From Thuidium tamariscinum (lineage: Eukaryota; Streptophyta; Bryopsida; Hypnales; Thuidiaceae): DNA of 64,000 bases. Location of the stretch: NCBI GenBank assembly GCA_947034885.2, contig OX344755.2:5954501-6018500 (forward strand), read 5' to 3'. Both the position numbers and the translations under genes were made by a program. Positions 34,314-46,070 of the stretch are shown here, piece by piece. Under the pieces are notes generated by a model, which was not told the origin of the DNA, made no database searches, and saw only the letters and a list, made by a program, of their open reading frames with translations. The first letter of the stretch is position 1, and each line of letters opens with the position of its first letter.

Positions 34314-35865
34314 TTTTTGTTTTTGTTTTTTTGAAACAAATGAAACGGAATTTCATTGCACAAGGGGAAAATACAAAACCACCAGCCACAGGTGGCCTGG
34401 CGGGAGGACAGACAGGACGGACTGCACGAGACGGACCAACAAGGACCAACTGACAAGGCGACTACTCACAACCAAAGACCAGAGCACAGCAGGTGGGCTT
34501 GGCCCACCGCGGTTGGCCGTAGGGCAGAGCCCTGCCGCGTCCCGCAGGGGTTCAAGGGGGTTCGAAAACAAAGCCACCCCTCGGACCTGTCGGCGACCAA
34601 CGGGGCTGACCGCTCTCCATGCTGGCAAAGAGGTTGAACTTACAACGCCTTTTGGTGAAGGCGCTAAGGAGCTTGCTACGCGTTTTAGCAGAGCGGATAC
34701 GGTTGCAGCTGACGTTGGCCCACTCCAATCTACCGTAGTCAATTAGGCCATTCCATATGTGGTTCAGGAGTTGGTCTGGGTTCCACAGCTTGTTGTTGAA
34801 GGCCTTATCATTTCTCTGTATCCAAAGGGACCACATAGCTGTGGTTCGGGCTTCCAACCAGATGCGCTTGAAGGCGTTGAATCAACGAGGAATGGCTAGA
34901 GAGAAGATACCTTGTTTCCAGTTTAACGGTCTCCAGGAGCCCTGCGCTTGGTCGCCTACGAGCAGCACATTCATAATGTGAATGATCCATTGCCAAGCGA
35001 TCTGCGCGTAAATGCACTCCCAGAATCTGTGCAAGACTGATTCGGTGGCTCCTCTTGGGCATACGGGGCAGCTTGTGTCAATGTCTTCGTTGATGCGTCC
35101 TCTCCATTGATTTACCACTACTACGCGGTGCCAAATTAACCATAATAATCCAGATTCCTTGTTAATTCTCTCCGGGGCCCAAACAGTGCTCCAAAGCATC
35201 CGAAAATCTCTAGGCAGGGCTCCGCTCCATTTCGTGATGACAAGGTTTGGGACTTGGTGCCTCCTTCGTAGCAGCTCGCGTCCTAGTTTAGGCGTGAAGC
35301 TCATGAAGGGGGTAGTGACTCCTGCGTCATCCCATTCAAACTTCCCTGGATCCCACGTTATGGAGTCAATCCTCCCGAAAAAAAATAGTATGATGGTGTT
35401 TCGAGGGCCCCGCTTAGTCGAGGCGACTCGGATCCTGTGAAAAGTCCCTGCTAATGCGGGGTCCTACAGAGCAGCGGGTTGGACTGGATTGACTTGTAGA
35501 GTCATCGAACGCTGTAGAATTGTGAATCCCGCGGCTAGCTAGTTGGGTGGCCACGGACTTGCTGGTAGGCCGACGTGAGCAGATCTCCCGTCCGGTACCT
35601 GCAGCGCAATTAAGGGAATCGTGTCATTGTCCTCGTGGAACCAGCCTACCCATTCGGTGTGTGTCACCCTAGGGAATGGGCTGGTTAAAAGATTTCCCCA
35701 TTGGGACGCCAGCGCTTGGCCGGCAGCTTGCCAAGCACCTTCTTCGCCATTCTTCAGTCCGAATCTTGTTTTGGCTTCTTCTGCTGTCAATAGGCGCCCC
35801 TGCTGTTGGGTGTCCCTCACGAACCTTAATCCTCTCCGGTGGAGCTGAGCCGCTCTTGCTTTTGG
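34314..35865 (-). mobile_element. 5'-truncated L1-type LINE fragment (C-terminal end), minus strand
   Basis: GC-rich block with a 10-bp target duplication TTCATTTCAG (34304-34313, 35866-35875). On the minus strand the 3' end is an A-rich tail (plus-strand T-rich tract at 34314-34341). Broken frames encode the zinc-binding reverse-transcriptase-associated region: LLWLIWHRVV...CPVCPRGATESVLHRFWEC (34882-35304), then LWIQRNDKAF (34552-34857), with an upstream piece at 35539-35820 (TAEEAKTRFGLK...GWFHEDND). Standard 5'-truncated plant LINE, inactive. Confidence 0.8.
34882..35304 (-). pseudogene. zf-RVT-type domain of the truncated LINE
   Basis: Minus-strand frame of 140 codons. W...IWHRVVVVNQWRGRI, CPVCPRGATESVLHRFWEC and AQIAWQW follow the zinc-binding module that trails the reverse transcriptase in plant L1-type LINEs (C-x2-C...H-x3-C). 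Neighbouring frames at 34552-34857 and 35539-35820 are the flanking parts of the same broken ORF2. Confidence 0.75.
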
Positions 35866-36616
35866 TTCATTTCAGATTTTGAAAGGGACAGTTTTAGAGA
35901 CCATTTCAATTACTTTACACATGTTGCAATGCCAGTTTTGGAACAAGGACTGATTTTTTTTCAAACTATCCATGGATGGGTTTCCAAGGGCCTATGATCA
36001 CATATAGGGACCTATAACAGACTGTGTTTGAAAATTCATATCTAATTCAATAATGCTTCAAAAAATATGAAACAACTTCTGTTAGATTCCTAATCTAGTT
36101 TTCTATCACTGAAAAATAAACTTAAAATGTTTTCATATGAGGAGATACACGAAAAAGGCACATCCGTGCTTAGATGCTCGCTTTTTGAGCCTCTTACCAT
36201 AGAAATTGAGACCCATTGCACATGTTGAATTGAACAGCAGATTGATCCACACTTTCAGCTTCCCAACAGCTAGACAGACTAGTTGACAACTTCAAACACA
36301 AGTTTCCGGAAAGTTTGGTTCATTTGCGTAAAAAAAACCTCTCAAAAGTTATCTGGAATGATGTAAACGTGATCAAAACAAACAGAATAAAAACCACAAT
36401 GGTGCATCACCTGAGCCTCTTTATTTAACCCTTCAAGGACAGATTGGTAATCATGGAAAGCATGCATTCTAATATTGTGTGACATCATCTATTTTGAAAA
36501 AGCCAAATATATTCATTGGAGGTCAAAAGATTGTAGAAGATCTTTCCTTTCCACCCTTAGTATTCAAGATAAATAGTTACACTTCAGCCCTACAAGGAAA
36601 GATTCTCAATGTTTAA

Positions 36617-37544
36617 CCCCTAAAAGACCGTTGTCCCCTTGGGGGACAATTTGGAGTTCGGGCAGGTTCCGTAGACCTCAATTCTTAATGAATCTTTTTG
36701 AAACTTTCTCATTAGATAGGAAAACTGATTAGCTTCATGGAAATGTAATTTTTATTCCAATTGGTGACCGGGAGCAAAAGTTATACCACAAAAAGTCCAA
36801 ATTTCATTCGGCGGGCAGAATTTTTTTTTGCAAAAAGTCGAAATTTAATTTTAAATTTTTTTTTCCTAAAATAATATATTTATGCCTACATGTGAAGCTT
36901 TGATTCATTCTATTTGGACTTATAATGAGAAAGTTATGGACAATCTTGTTTTTCGGGCAATCTAAACAATTTCTTGAAAAAATAACTTATAGGATTCATT
37001 TTTTAATGCAATTTTCACAATTTTTCAAAACAAATTGTTGGACAAGGTTATATTTACTTGCTAGAACAATCTCACCAATGGGATTATTGTATTTCAATCC
37101 CATCTTAGAGTTATTAACCATTTAGTTTTTCTTTCAATCTTGGACCTACATCTACTTAACAATTTTTTAAAGAATGAAAATCAAGTGTTTTTTGTGTGAA
37201 ATTTTTTTCCTAGACCCTCAACTCAATTTTTTAACATAAAAAATTAAAAATTAAAAGTCTATAGTGCATTTTTTTTTACAAATGCCAGTCAAAGTCATCT
37301 GAAATTGCAAACCACAGTTCAAAAAAACTTGCATTTTCAACTTTGAATGCTCATATCTTCTGATCTGTGTGGTCAAACTTCATGAAATTTTTACCACCTG
37401 ATTTCAATCAAGTTAAGTACAAGATCCTATGGTTAGATTCTTAAAAAAAATATTTTTTTGTTTTCTTGGGTGAATGCAAGTATGCAACAGAAATGGCAGT
37501 TTTGAGAGGTTTTTGACAGAAAAAAGGCCTTGGTCCTTTAGGGG
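36617..37544. mobile_element. piggyBac-like TTAA element, 928 bp
   Basis: Ends CCCCTAAAAGACCGTTG and, inverted, CCCCTAAAGGACCAAGG, flanked by TTAA (36613-36616, 37545-37548). Copy A at about 3930-3945 reads AATGTGTAAGGATTAATC without the insert. Nearly the same length, termini and interior words as 46071-46992. No transposase frame. Confidence 0.85.
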
Positions 37545-38614
37545 TTAAAGATTAATCTCTAATAGCACATAATAATGTTCTAGGTGCTGAAGGATATGTG
37601 AAGGGTTCCAAGCCACACATTTTCACTTCAGGGAATATACTTAGTGTATCTACAATAGATCACATGCAAACAAGTGATTTTTCAATCCCCTATATATTTT
37701 TTAATAAACTATAGTTTCAACCTATAATTTTGAGCTCTATCCAAAAATGACTGTAAATTTCTATTGCCAAGAATTCCCAATTCAAATAACATACATAATG
37801 ATATCTAGAATAGATGAAAAATGAATCTGAAATGGCACAATTTTCAACTCAATTATTTATTGAGAATAAATTTAGATGACCATAGCATCAATAATCAAGA
37901 AAAATGAACTTTCATTAGAGAGTTATTTTTAGAAAAAAATTGTTTGTTTTTTAGACAATTTTTTCTTATATAATGTAGGGTGTGAAAGTTATTTTTAGCT
38001 CTATAGTGCATTTTTTTAGTTTGAAATTTGTAACTAATTTTATTCGATAAATAAATATATCAATAATTCAAAATATAAACTTTCAAAGTAACAAAATCTA
38101 ATCATATTCTTTTTATGTCCTTTTATTTGAATTTTAGGACATAACATAGGAGGTCTAAAATTTGTTTGCATGTGATCTATTGTAGATACATGAAGTATAA
38201 AGAAATGCATTCTAAGGAGAAAATAGAAATTTGTTTTATTGGTTGGAAATACGGTACCCTATTTATTATTGATTAAGTAATGGATATCTTTATTGTACCA
38301 TACAAGGAGAAAATGGAAATTTTTTTTAATTTTGGTTGGAAATAGAGTACCCTATATATTGTTGATGGAGTATTGGTTAATAATGGGTATCTCTACCATA
38401 CCATACAAATTAGCTATCTTGGTACTTTAGAGAAGCTATTTGTCAACTCCCTTATCTTTTAGAGCTAGAAAAGTTTGAAAAGTTTATAAAAAGTGAGTGT
38501 TCTATGATTTTTTAAAGCTAAAATGTTAAAGTGTGAATAGCCCCTTGTTGAAGTATGGGTAGACCCTTGTTAAAATTGTCATTTACAAAATTTTAGCAAA
38601 GTCCTTACTAAAAT

Positions 38615-38834
38615 CACTATAAGAAATTTTTTGTTTTAGGTAATGGGCCCTAATTTTTTTGAAATGGATTTTAGGTGATGTCAATGTTTACAATCCAATG
38701 TTTTTATGTCAACATTGATGTTTTATTGGATGTTCTTATTGACATAAAAATATTGGGTTGTTAACATTGACATCACCTAAAATTTATTTAAGAAAATTAA
38801 GGCTCAATACCTAAAATATGTGTTTCTTATAGTG
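38615..38834. mobile_element. CACTA-type hairpin MITE, 220 bp
   Basis: Both ends read CACTATAAGAAA inwards, and the whole element is a near-palindrome (TTTTAGGTGATGTCAATGTT on one side, its complement on the other). It is flanked by AAT (38612-38614, 38835-38837). Copy A has a single AAT (5827-5829) in ACTAAAATTGATTC. The paired empty site proves a 3-bp duplication, as expected for CACTA. Confidence 0.88.
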
Positions 38835-39661
38835 AATTGATTCAATTTGTTGCGGATCTTACCCCATATGGAAATATTTTTGCTTCACAAAGACTAATCA
38901 TGACATTGTGTAAAAACTCAAAACTTGTAGTAATCAATATATGTGCTAGTGAAAAATTATTAATTGGATAAAACTAGTGACACTACAAAAAAAAGTTTCC
39001 ACAATGACTACAACTTAACAATGACTATACAATGACTATAAAACAGTCATTGTGGACAAGAAACGACTTCTTGAGTCATTGTGGACAACAAATGACTTCT
39101 TGAGTCATTGTGGGCAAATCATTTTATACCCTTGTTTTTTTGTCTTATAAGTACAGAGGTTACAATCATATCTTAGAAACTTGCAATTGCAATGGTATCA
39201 CCGACAAATGGATACAAAGCAGTTTATAAGAGATCAAAGAAGTTGAGCAAGTTGGTGGATCTACACTACAAATTTTGTGTCTCCATAAACCATTTCCAAG
39301 AAATCTGTTGTTGAATTTCCATGCAAGTCATGTTGCGCAATCAAGTTATAGTGTGTGATTAAACAATTTTGCCTACATAATCAAGCAATGCGACTTCTTC
39401 ATCCAACATCTGACTTTCATCCCAAATCTTCATTTGCTCTGTCAATTTTTTAGCAATAGTTTAGGTCAAGCAATGCCCTTCCAAGTTGATGCATTTTTTC
39501 CCCCGTAATCACCTCCTCCTTGAGCATTACTCTATACCAAATCCCCATCAAGTATTGTTCATCTTTCACAGCAGGTGCTCAACTTCAAATTAGTAGACTG
39601 TTATGGAGAGTATTACAGACTCCAGTAATGGAACTTTGATGGTTCCACTAAACTAGCTTAA

Positions 39662-40518
39662 CCCTTAAACGCGCAAGCATCCAAAAAGTGGATGCGCCTT
39701 GGTCAACCTTGATTATAACTCTTAATATAATTATTTTTAGAATTTGACTTTAACTAAGAAAACAAATCTTGTCAAGTTTTATGTCTATTCCATTTAAAAG
39801 TTTTGAGAAATGTCAAAAATTGAAAAGGTTATTGCAATTGAAAGCTCCATGTGTTAAAATCCAAATAACACAATATGCTCTATTTTTCATTCATATTTTC
39901 TTTTCTTTAAGTGTATTTTGAAATTAAATTACAAAATTATATTGGTCATTCCACTCTTCAATTATAGTAAATATTACAGATTATTTTAATGTAAATTGTA
40001 ATTGATATAATTTTATTTCCACCTTTAGCTTTGGAAAATCATAATAAATTTAATTTTCTTCAAAATTATTGAAAAAATACAAAATAAATACAAAATTGAT
40101 CTTTCTATTAGCAAAAAATATAAAAAATTTGTACATCAATTATTTAAAAGGATAAATTTAGTTCAATACTTGAATTTGACTTTAGGGTGTTTTGATGTGG
40201 CTATTTTGGCTGTAAAACATAAAATAAGCAATTGAAACTTTTTTATTCTTATCTTTATTGCTATTTTTACCTCCTAAAAAAATTTCAAATAATTTGGATT
40301 GTTTTTGTTATTTTTACTCATTTATGTTCATTTCTTGCAACAAAAATGATAACAATTAGAAATTTTCACAAAACAAACTACAAATTCTCAGATTGATATA
40401 GAATTTAGGGTTTCAAGTAGTAAAAATATCATATTTTTGTTTGAACACTATTAAAAAGGCTAAAATTAACTCAAAGAAAAAGTTTGACCATTTCACAATG
40501 GATCAAGTCCTTAAGGGG
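39662..40518. mobile_element. TTAA element, 857 bp, with a perfect empty site in copy A
   Basis: TTAA at 39658-39661 and 40519-40522; copy A reads GTAGCTTAACTTTGTGCC with one TTAA (6857-6860). Termini CCCTTAAACGCGC and, inverted, CCCCTTAAGGACTT agree in the outer 7-8 bases. AT-rich, non-coding interior, different from the 925-bp family. Confidence 0.85.
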
Positions 40519-40710
40519 TTAACTTTGTGCCAATTCCATCATGATTGAGCCAAGTGAAGCACTGAAAGTAACTCTCAACAATATTGATGAACTCTCTGTT
40601 TGTGGACATGGAACCAGTCCAGAATGAGGATTATGGTGCTCTTATACAGCATCATGTTTTTAAGCTCTTGGCATGCTGAAAGTGGATGCATGCATGGTTC
40701 TTTTGGCATA

Positions 40711-40849
40711 AGGTGGGAACACCCATTCCCGTCCATGTATCCATTCCTGTCCATATGTAGCAGGGGTGCACATTTTTCAAAGAAAAATGTGCACCCCTGC
40801 TACATATGGACGGGAATGGATACATGGACAGGAATGGGTGTTTTGCCCT
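40711..40849. mobile_element. 139-bp near-perfect hairpin MITE flanked by TA
   Basis: Starts AGGTGGGAACACCCATTCCC and folds back through GTGCACCCCTGCTACATATG to a complementary right arm. TA at 40709-40710 and 40850-40851. Copy A is empty (TTGACATAATACTTT, TA at 7307-7308). Same terminus family as the MITE split at 7430/15660. The plus frame 40600-40911 crosses it and is spurious. Confidence 0.88.
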
Positions 40850-41152
40850 TAATACTTTTTTCTCAGAGTTATTGTATTGGCAGAACTTTCCTGAAGTTTT
40901 GGGTCATATAAATTATTCAAAGCTTTGGGTAGTCACAAGTTTGGGCACCTATAATCAAACAAGCTTAATCAAGCAAGCTGATGGTGATGAACAACATCAT
41001 TGAATGGATTGTTTTTATAAAATTTCTCCATCTAAGACAGTAGATATCCATGTGACTGTGAAATATATATAAGTGCAATGGGTTCAATTTCTTTTTATCA
41101 CTGATGTCATCAGTAATGAACAATTCTTTGCACCGCAAACATAAACTTACTT

Positions 41153-41860
41153 GTTGGAGTTGGCAGTTACTGCCACTTTTGGGTACATTGTGTACCCAAA
41201 AGTGGCAATAACTACCAATTCTAAAAAAAATTTAATTTTAATTTGGGTTTAGTACACTTGGCATGTTCTTACAAGCCAAAGAATTTTAAATTTTAAAATT
41301 AAATTTTTTTTTGGGTGCATGATCACTGTGCACCCAAAAAAAAAAATTATTTTAAATCTTTAAATCTTCATTTTCCTCCCCCCCCCCCTCCCTCCTCTTC
41401 TAAGTTTTTGAAACCAACTGATTGACAAACATTATGGAACAAGTGATCTGTATCTATATCTGTATCTACATTTGTATCTGTATAATACATATAATATATG
41501 TAGAGTATCCGTATCTGAACGGTTTAGATTAAATCTTATACAATCAATGGCTTGGGAATTTTTGAGAAATCAACGGTGATTACAAAGTTAAGCTTCTTCT
41601 TCTTTTTTAAATCAATGGCTTGTAAATTTTTTGAGAGAGGAGGGGGAGATAGTTAATTGACCTGGATAGTATGCCACTTTTCATCACATGTGATAGACCC
41701 AGCTGATCGAATATTTGCTCTTGTAATCGACCAATCAAGAGTAGTGTGGACTTGCATCTGCATACAATCAGTATATGTCCACAAAAAAGTAAACATGTTA
41801 CAAGGCAGTGCTATAGTACTGGTGAGTTTAAGAATTTAGCACCGACTAAGTGACATGGAA
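41153..41860. other. Copy-B-specific insert with local hairpins and simple repeats
   Basis: Absent from copy A (17385-17445). It contains a tight hairpin (41160-41215: TGCCACTTTTGGGTACA and its complement), a second AT-rich inverted repeat ending in GGGTGCATGATCACTGTGCACCC, a C-rich run (about 41380-41395) and degenerate GTATCT hexamers (41445-41490). Related hairpin words recur at 42760-42830. Boundaries are approximate. Confidence 0.45.
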
Positions 41861-42244
41861 AGAATTGAATGTGTTAATCAGAGCTGTAATTGTCTGTAAG
41901 TAAAAATTTCTGCATTACTTGAGACTTATACATGTGCGTAGAGGCTCCACCCTCAAGGTGCTGAATTGGAAGCTTCTTGCCTGAAATTCTTGTTGTTGCA
42001 CTTATACTTAAAACATTTTGACATGTTAGGATTTGATGAAAATTTAGGAACAAAGGCATAAAATACTCTTCATGTACTAATATATGGAATGAACTATACT
42101 TAAGAGTCATTCAGTACAGACTCAAAGCCTTTTTTATTGAAGCAATTCAAAGTGCAAGAATAACCACAATCATTTGCACAATTAAAGCATAAAAACTAGG
42201 ATTGAACATTACCCTTGAACATTCAAGGGTTATTTTGAAGTTAA

Positions 42245-43540
42245 CCCTTAAACACTAGACCTACAATGTCCTAAAAAGTGACTGCACACCCTTGTCAATT
42301 AATTAGCACCCCCCCCCCCCCTCCTTTTCTCAAAAAATTTATAGGACATTGATCATTTATTTATTTTAAATGCTTATCCTAAAAATCACAAGCTGTTGAT
42401 CTTGTGGGATTTAATCTAAATATAGATACGTATACAATATCATATATGAATACTAGATAGGGATATAATATTCTATGTGAATATATAGTGAATATTGAAT
42501 ATGGATATTAGATATAAATATGGATATGAGTATAGATATGGATACGGATATTGAATACAAGTATGAGTATGAGTATAGATACAAATATAATACAAAGATA
42601 CAGATACAATATTGGAATACAAATATGAATACAAATGCGAGATGAATTGTCCCATAGTGTTTGTCAAGGAAATTGGTTTTTAAAAATTACAAGGGGGGTA
42701 GGGTAGGGGAATGAAAGTTTTAAATTTTTAAATTTTAAATTTAAATTTAAATTCTTTTTTGGCAGTTTCTTCTTCCACTTTTCTAGACATTGTCACACAC
42801 AATGTCTTGAAAAGTGGCAAAAACTACCAAATCCAATAACCACTGTTTTCAAGCCCCTATACACAACACTCAAGTAGCCACCATTTCGGGACTAGATATG
42901 CATAAAAAATTTTAGACATAAAGTTACATCTCTTTTCTACTTCCCAAAAATTTTAGATTTTTTGAAGAAAATAGATTTTTCTGAGAATTTTTGAAGAAAA
43001 AGTGAAGAAAAATCATATTAAATAGAAAATTATCTCAAAAAATCTGAGAATTTTGCCATGTATGTACATTTCAGTGGCAAACATCATGGTATAAACTCAA
43101 TTTCTGTGTCATTCTATAATTACAATTCAAAAGACATTGAAAATGCTTCTAAAGTTCAAATTGCCATGAACTATTCAAAATTATGATTTTTTTTCAAAAT
43201 TCCAATGGGAGAAGAAACTAGAATAGACAACCTACATTTTGTCACTTGGGCTCAAACTCAAAAAATATCATTTTGGTGGAGAAATTTGAGATTTAGAACA
43301 AGGAGCAACAACTTTCCAAAATACACGAAAAATAGCATATTTTGTGATCTGTTTTTTTTCTAATTTCTTGTTCATGTAAAGAAAAACACTCAAAAGACTA
43401 CAAAGTGAATTAGGTACTTTTCATAATCCTTTTTGAAAGGTCAAGCAACAAGAAATGGATGAAAAACTACTAGCAATCTCCTTGGATACTATTGCAAAGT
43501 CATCTAAGTGCCACAAAATGACCTCGCCAGTGCTCTAGGA
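42245..43540. mobile_element. TTAA element of the 15664-16391 family, with internal insertions
   Basis: Flanked by TTAA (42241-42244, 43541-43544). Termini CCCTTAAACACTAGACC and, inverted, TCCTAGAGCACTGGCG. The interior from about 42880 parallels 15700-16250 (GAAGAAAAAGTGAAGAAAAA, ATCTCAAAAAATCTGA). The extra length comes from about 42300-42830, which holds a C-run, hexamer repeats and a hairpin. The copy A site is empty (TTTTGAAGTTCACTAG, about 17840-17856; TTAA mutated to TTCA). Confidence 0.7.
42420..42640. repeat. Degenerate GGATAT/GATACA hexamer repeat
   Basis: Long run of variants such as GGATATTAGATATAAATATG and GAGTATAGATACAAATATA. A shorter complementary-looking run (TATCTGTATCTA) lies at 41445-41490. 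Low-complexity, no coding meaning; the minus frame 42473-42667 is an artefact. Confidence 0.7.
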
Positions 43541-44430
43541 TTAACCAGAGTAATCTAGCTATATTAGTTTTGGGTAATTTTTACTATCCTAGACCTAGAC
43601 CCAACTTACTCTTCAATGAAGTTCAAAATTGAATTTGAAAACAGACTCAATATTGAATGTGAATATAGAACAAGATTCATTGGCCTCCATTATTCTACTA
43701 GTGTGTTAGGATTGAATTGTTTGGAACTAGAAGCAGGTGATTACAAGAAACAATTTACATTTTTGGCTTTAAAATGTAGTTTTTGGCCATAGGATTGCTA
43801 GTAATATAGGGTACAACTAGTACTATTTGTCAACAACGCTCTTATAGATCTAAACCATGAATTTAGGCGTTATGCAAATGTAAACCATTGATTTAATACT
43901 ATGCAATACTATGTAGTACTATAGAGTACTATGAAGTACTACAAGGCTACTAGAAGTAGAAAATAGCAAAGAAGGGATATGTGAACTTCTTCATTTTTAG
44001 TAATTCAAAAAAAATCTTTAGGAAAAATCCATTTTGCTAAAGATTATTGCGCTCACATTCCACCCAAGAATTCTTATAGAATTTTTTTTCCTTCTTTATA
44101 GGCTTTACGTAAAAGAAGGTCACTTTGACCCCATGAGTGCAACTAACATGTTTCTATTTTCATAGAAACTTAGCATCAATCCTTGTAATGTTAGTAGACC
44201 TCCAACATGTTAAATTTAAGGCTTCAAATTTGCATTTTTGGATCAAAAATAGGATTGAGAACCTCCAAAATGGCCAAGGGAGACATCCAATTGAGGAAAG
44301 TTTTAAAATAGTAAACTAATTTTAAAAATATGAAAAAATTTCTCAATGTTTGAAAATATTGCATATACCTTCAATCTAAATTTTGTGACAAACAAACAAA
44401 AGATGTAGCAATTATGAGCAAAAAAACACC

Positions 44431-46066
44431 CATCATTTACATTCAATATTTTCTAGCCAATATTCTACATATGTTGTCAAAATTGTCTAAAATTTTTCAA
44501 ACAAAACTTATTGACATTTCTATCATTGATTCTATTGTAAAAATAGAAATGGCAAATGTTAAAATGTGTTTCCTTATTGACTCTTGCAATTTAAACCAAG
44601 AGACATTTTGGGTAGATGTGCTAATGACCGCATACACATACTTTGGAGCCTCCTTCCAAACAAGTTTCAAATCAATTTCTTTTGGAATTCGGTGCACTAC
44701 AACTTTGAAAGGTGCAGTCTCTATTCATGATTTTATCAATCTATAAAGTCAAAAATATCACACAAATATAACTTTGCTAAAGAAAGGTATCATTTTTATT
44801 AAAGAAACACCAATACCACACAACATGCACTAGTTGTGCAATGACAGACTCTTCATGTTCAACTAGGTTCTTGAGGCATTCCCACTTCTCATCCAAGTGC
44901 ATTCCCATCACATGGAACACTGTTTGTAAATGGCGGAGAATGCTCGGTTGTCGTCTGATTTAAGGAAGTGTATGGTAAATGGTGCATCTACTCTAGTTCT
45001 AACACTAGTTTTGATATCCTTCTAGAATTTAGACCTTTAGGTGGTTACCTCCATCGCTTGTCTAGTGAATTTGGGGGTCCAAATTCCACACTATTGAAAT
45101 GAATAGAGATCCTATAGGTGTTGATTTGGAAACTGCCCTAACGTTTCAGAAGTATTATGCAGAAGCAATTTGTTTGGCTTTGGAGGTTTGGTTTCAAAAC
45201 AATGATATCATTGATGCTTTAAAAATTTCTAACCCATTCACATGAGTTGTTGGCAAATTGATTTGGCTTCATAGGGAGTTGTTGAATTTGATTTGTTTTT
45301 GCATTAATATGAGCAACAATGAAGTGAAGGAAGAAGAATTTTTTTCCCTTGGTAGATGAAGCAACTTGTAACAAGAGGTTTTTTGCTTTTAAGTTGCAAG
45401 GGAGTACGGAGTAAATGGATAGAACTTTTTGAGATATAATTATGGGCTTTAATTAGTTAGAATCATTATTTGAAATTGAATTATCTTAACCTCCTAACTC
45501 TTATTGACATTGCTAAGTGTCAATGTGTGAGTACTGCTATATATTAAAATGTTTTTTTTCACAAAATAATATCAAGTAGAAACTTTAAAATCATATAACC
45601 ACATCTAATTTGGATAGTACTATGCAATCAGCCTTGGAAAGACTTAACAAGGACTATGGCAACATTATAGAAGAAGCCATAGTCTTGTAGAAGAATTCCT
45701 CTAAATTTCACCATTTGTATGCAAATCCTAAGCAATATCTTGTAAGGGCTATAGAAGAAATATATGAAGAAGGAAAAACTGGTATTTCTTAAATTTTTTT
45801 GATTTTTGCAACTTTTTCTTGACCATCCTCAATTCCATATTGCATAGGTTGCAAGGATCCTTGACCTTCAAATGGTGAAGGTTTTTTTTTCAAGTTCAAT
45901 TCCTGCTAAGGATGTAGTATTGTTTATTGGTTAGTACTTTCATTTTCAACTTGATTTTCTATATATTAGAAGACTTTTGCAATATAGCTAATCCTAATTT
46001 CAATTTTGAAGAATTTGGCCAATGAAAAATTGAAATTGGAGGAAATAAACCAATCCTTTTTGTGAT
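44431..46066. other. Intergenic, nothing recognised
   Basis: AT-rich. A plus frame of 110 codons (44414-44746) has no motif and no support. No repeats or splice-supported exons were seen. Confidence 0.45.
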
Positions 46067-46070
46067 TTAA

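Larger units (their letters stand above)
34024..36199. mobile_element. TA-flanked GCTCTAAAA-family element carrying a LINE fragment
   Basis: The left end TAGGAGGGGGCTCTAAAACC and the inverted right end TGGTAAGAGGCTCAAAAAGC are imperfect repeats bordered by TA (34022-34023, 36200-36201). Without the LINE insertion (34314-35865) the element is about 620 bp. Copy A has no such insert, but carries about 36 bp at the junction that B lacks, so a small deletion accompanied the event. Confidence 0.55.
33974..44430 (+). repeat. Segmental duplication, copy B
   Basis: Partner of 3063-18650, same orientation. It carries its own insertions (34024-36199, 36617-37544, 38615-38834, 39662-40518, 40711-40849, about 41153-41860, 42245-43540). 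It lacks about 210 bp present in copy A at 5281-5490. It also has a local duplication of about 90 bp (38213-38300 and 38302-38400, AAGGAGAAAAT...CCATACA). Confidence 0.85.

Noticed and set aside
34246..34746. Plus-strand frame of 166 codons in a GC-rich block
   Set aside because: Antisense to the truncated L1 fragment; the minus-strand zf-RVT motifs explain the open frame.
40600..41003. Plus-strand frames of 103 and 65 codons
   Set aside because: They run across the 139-bp hairpin MITE and are not conserved in duplication copy A.
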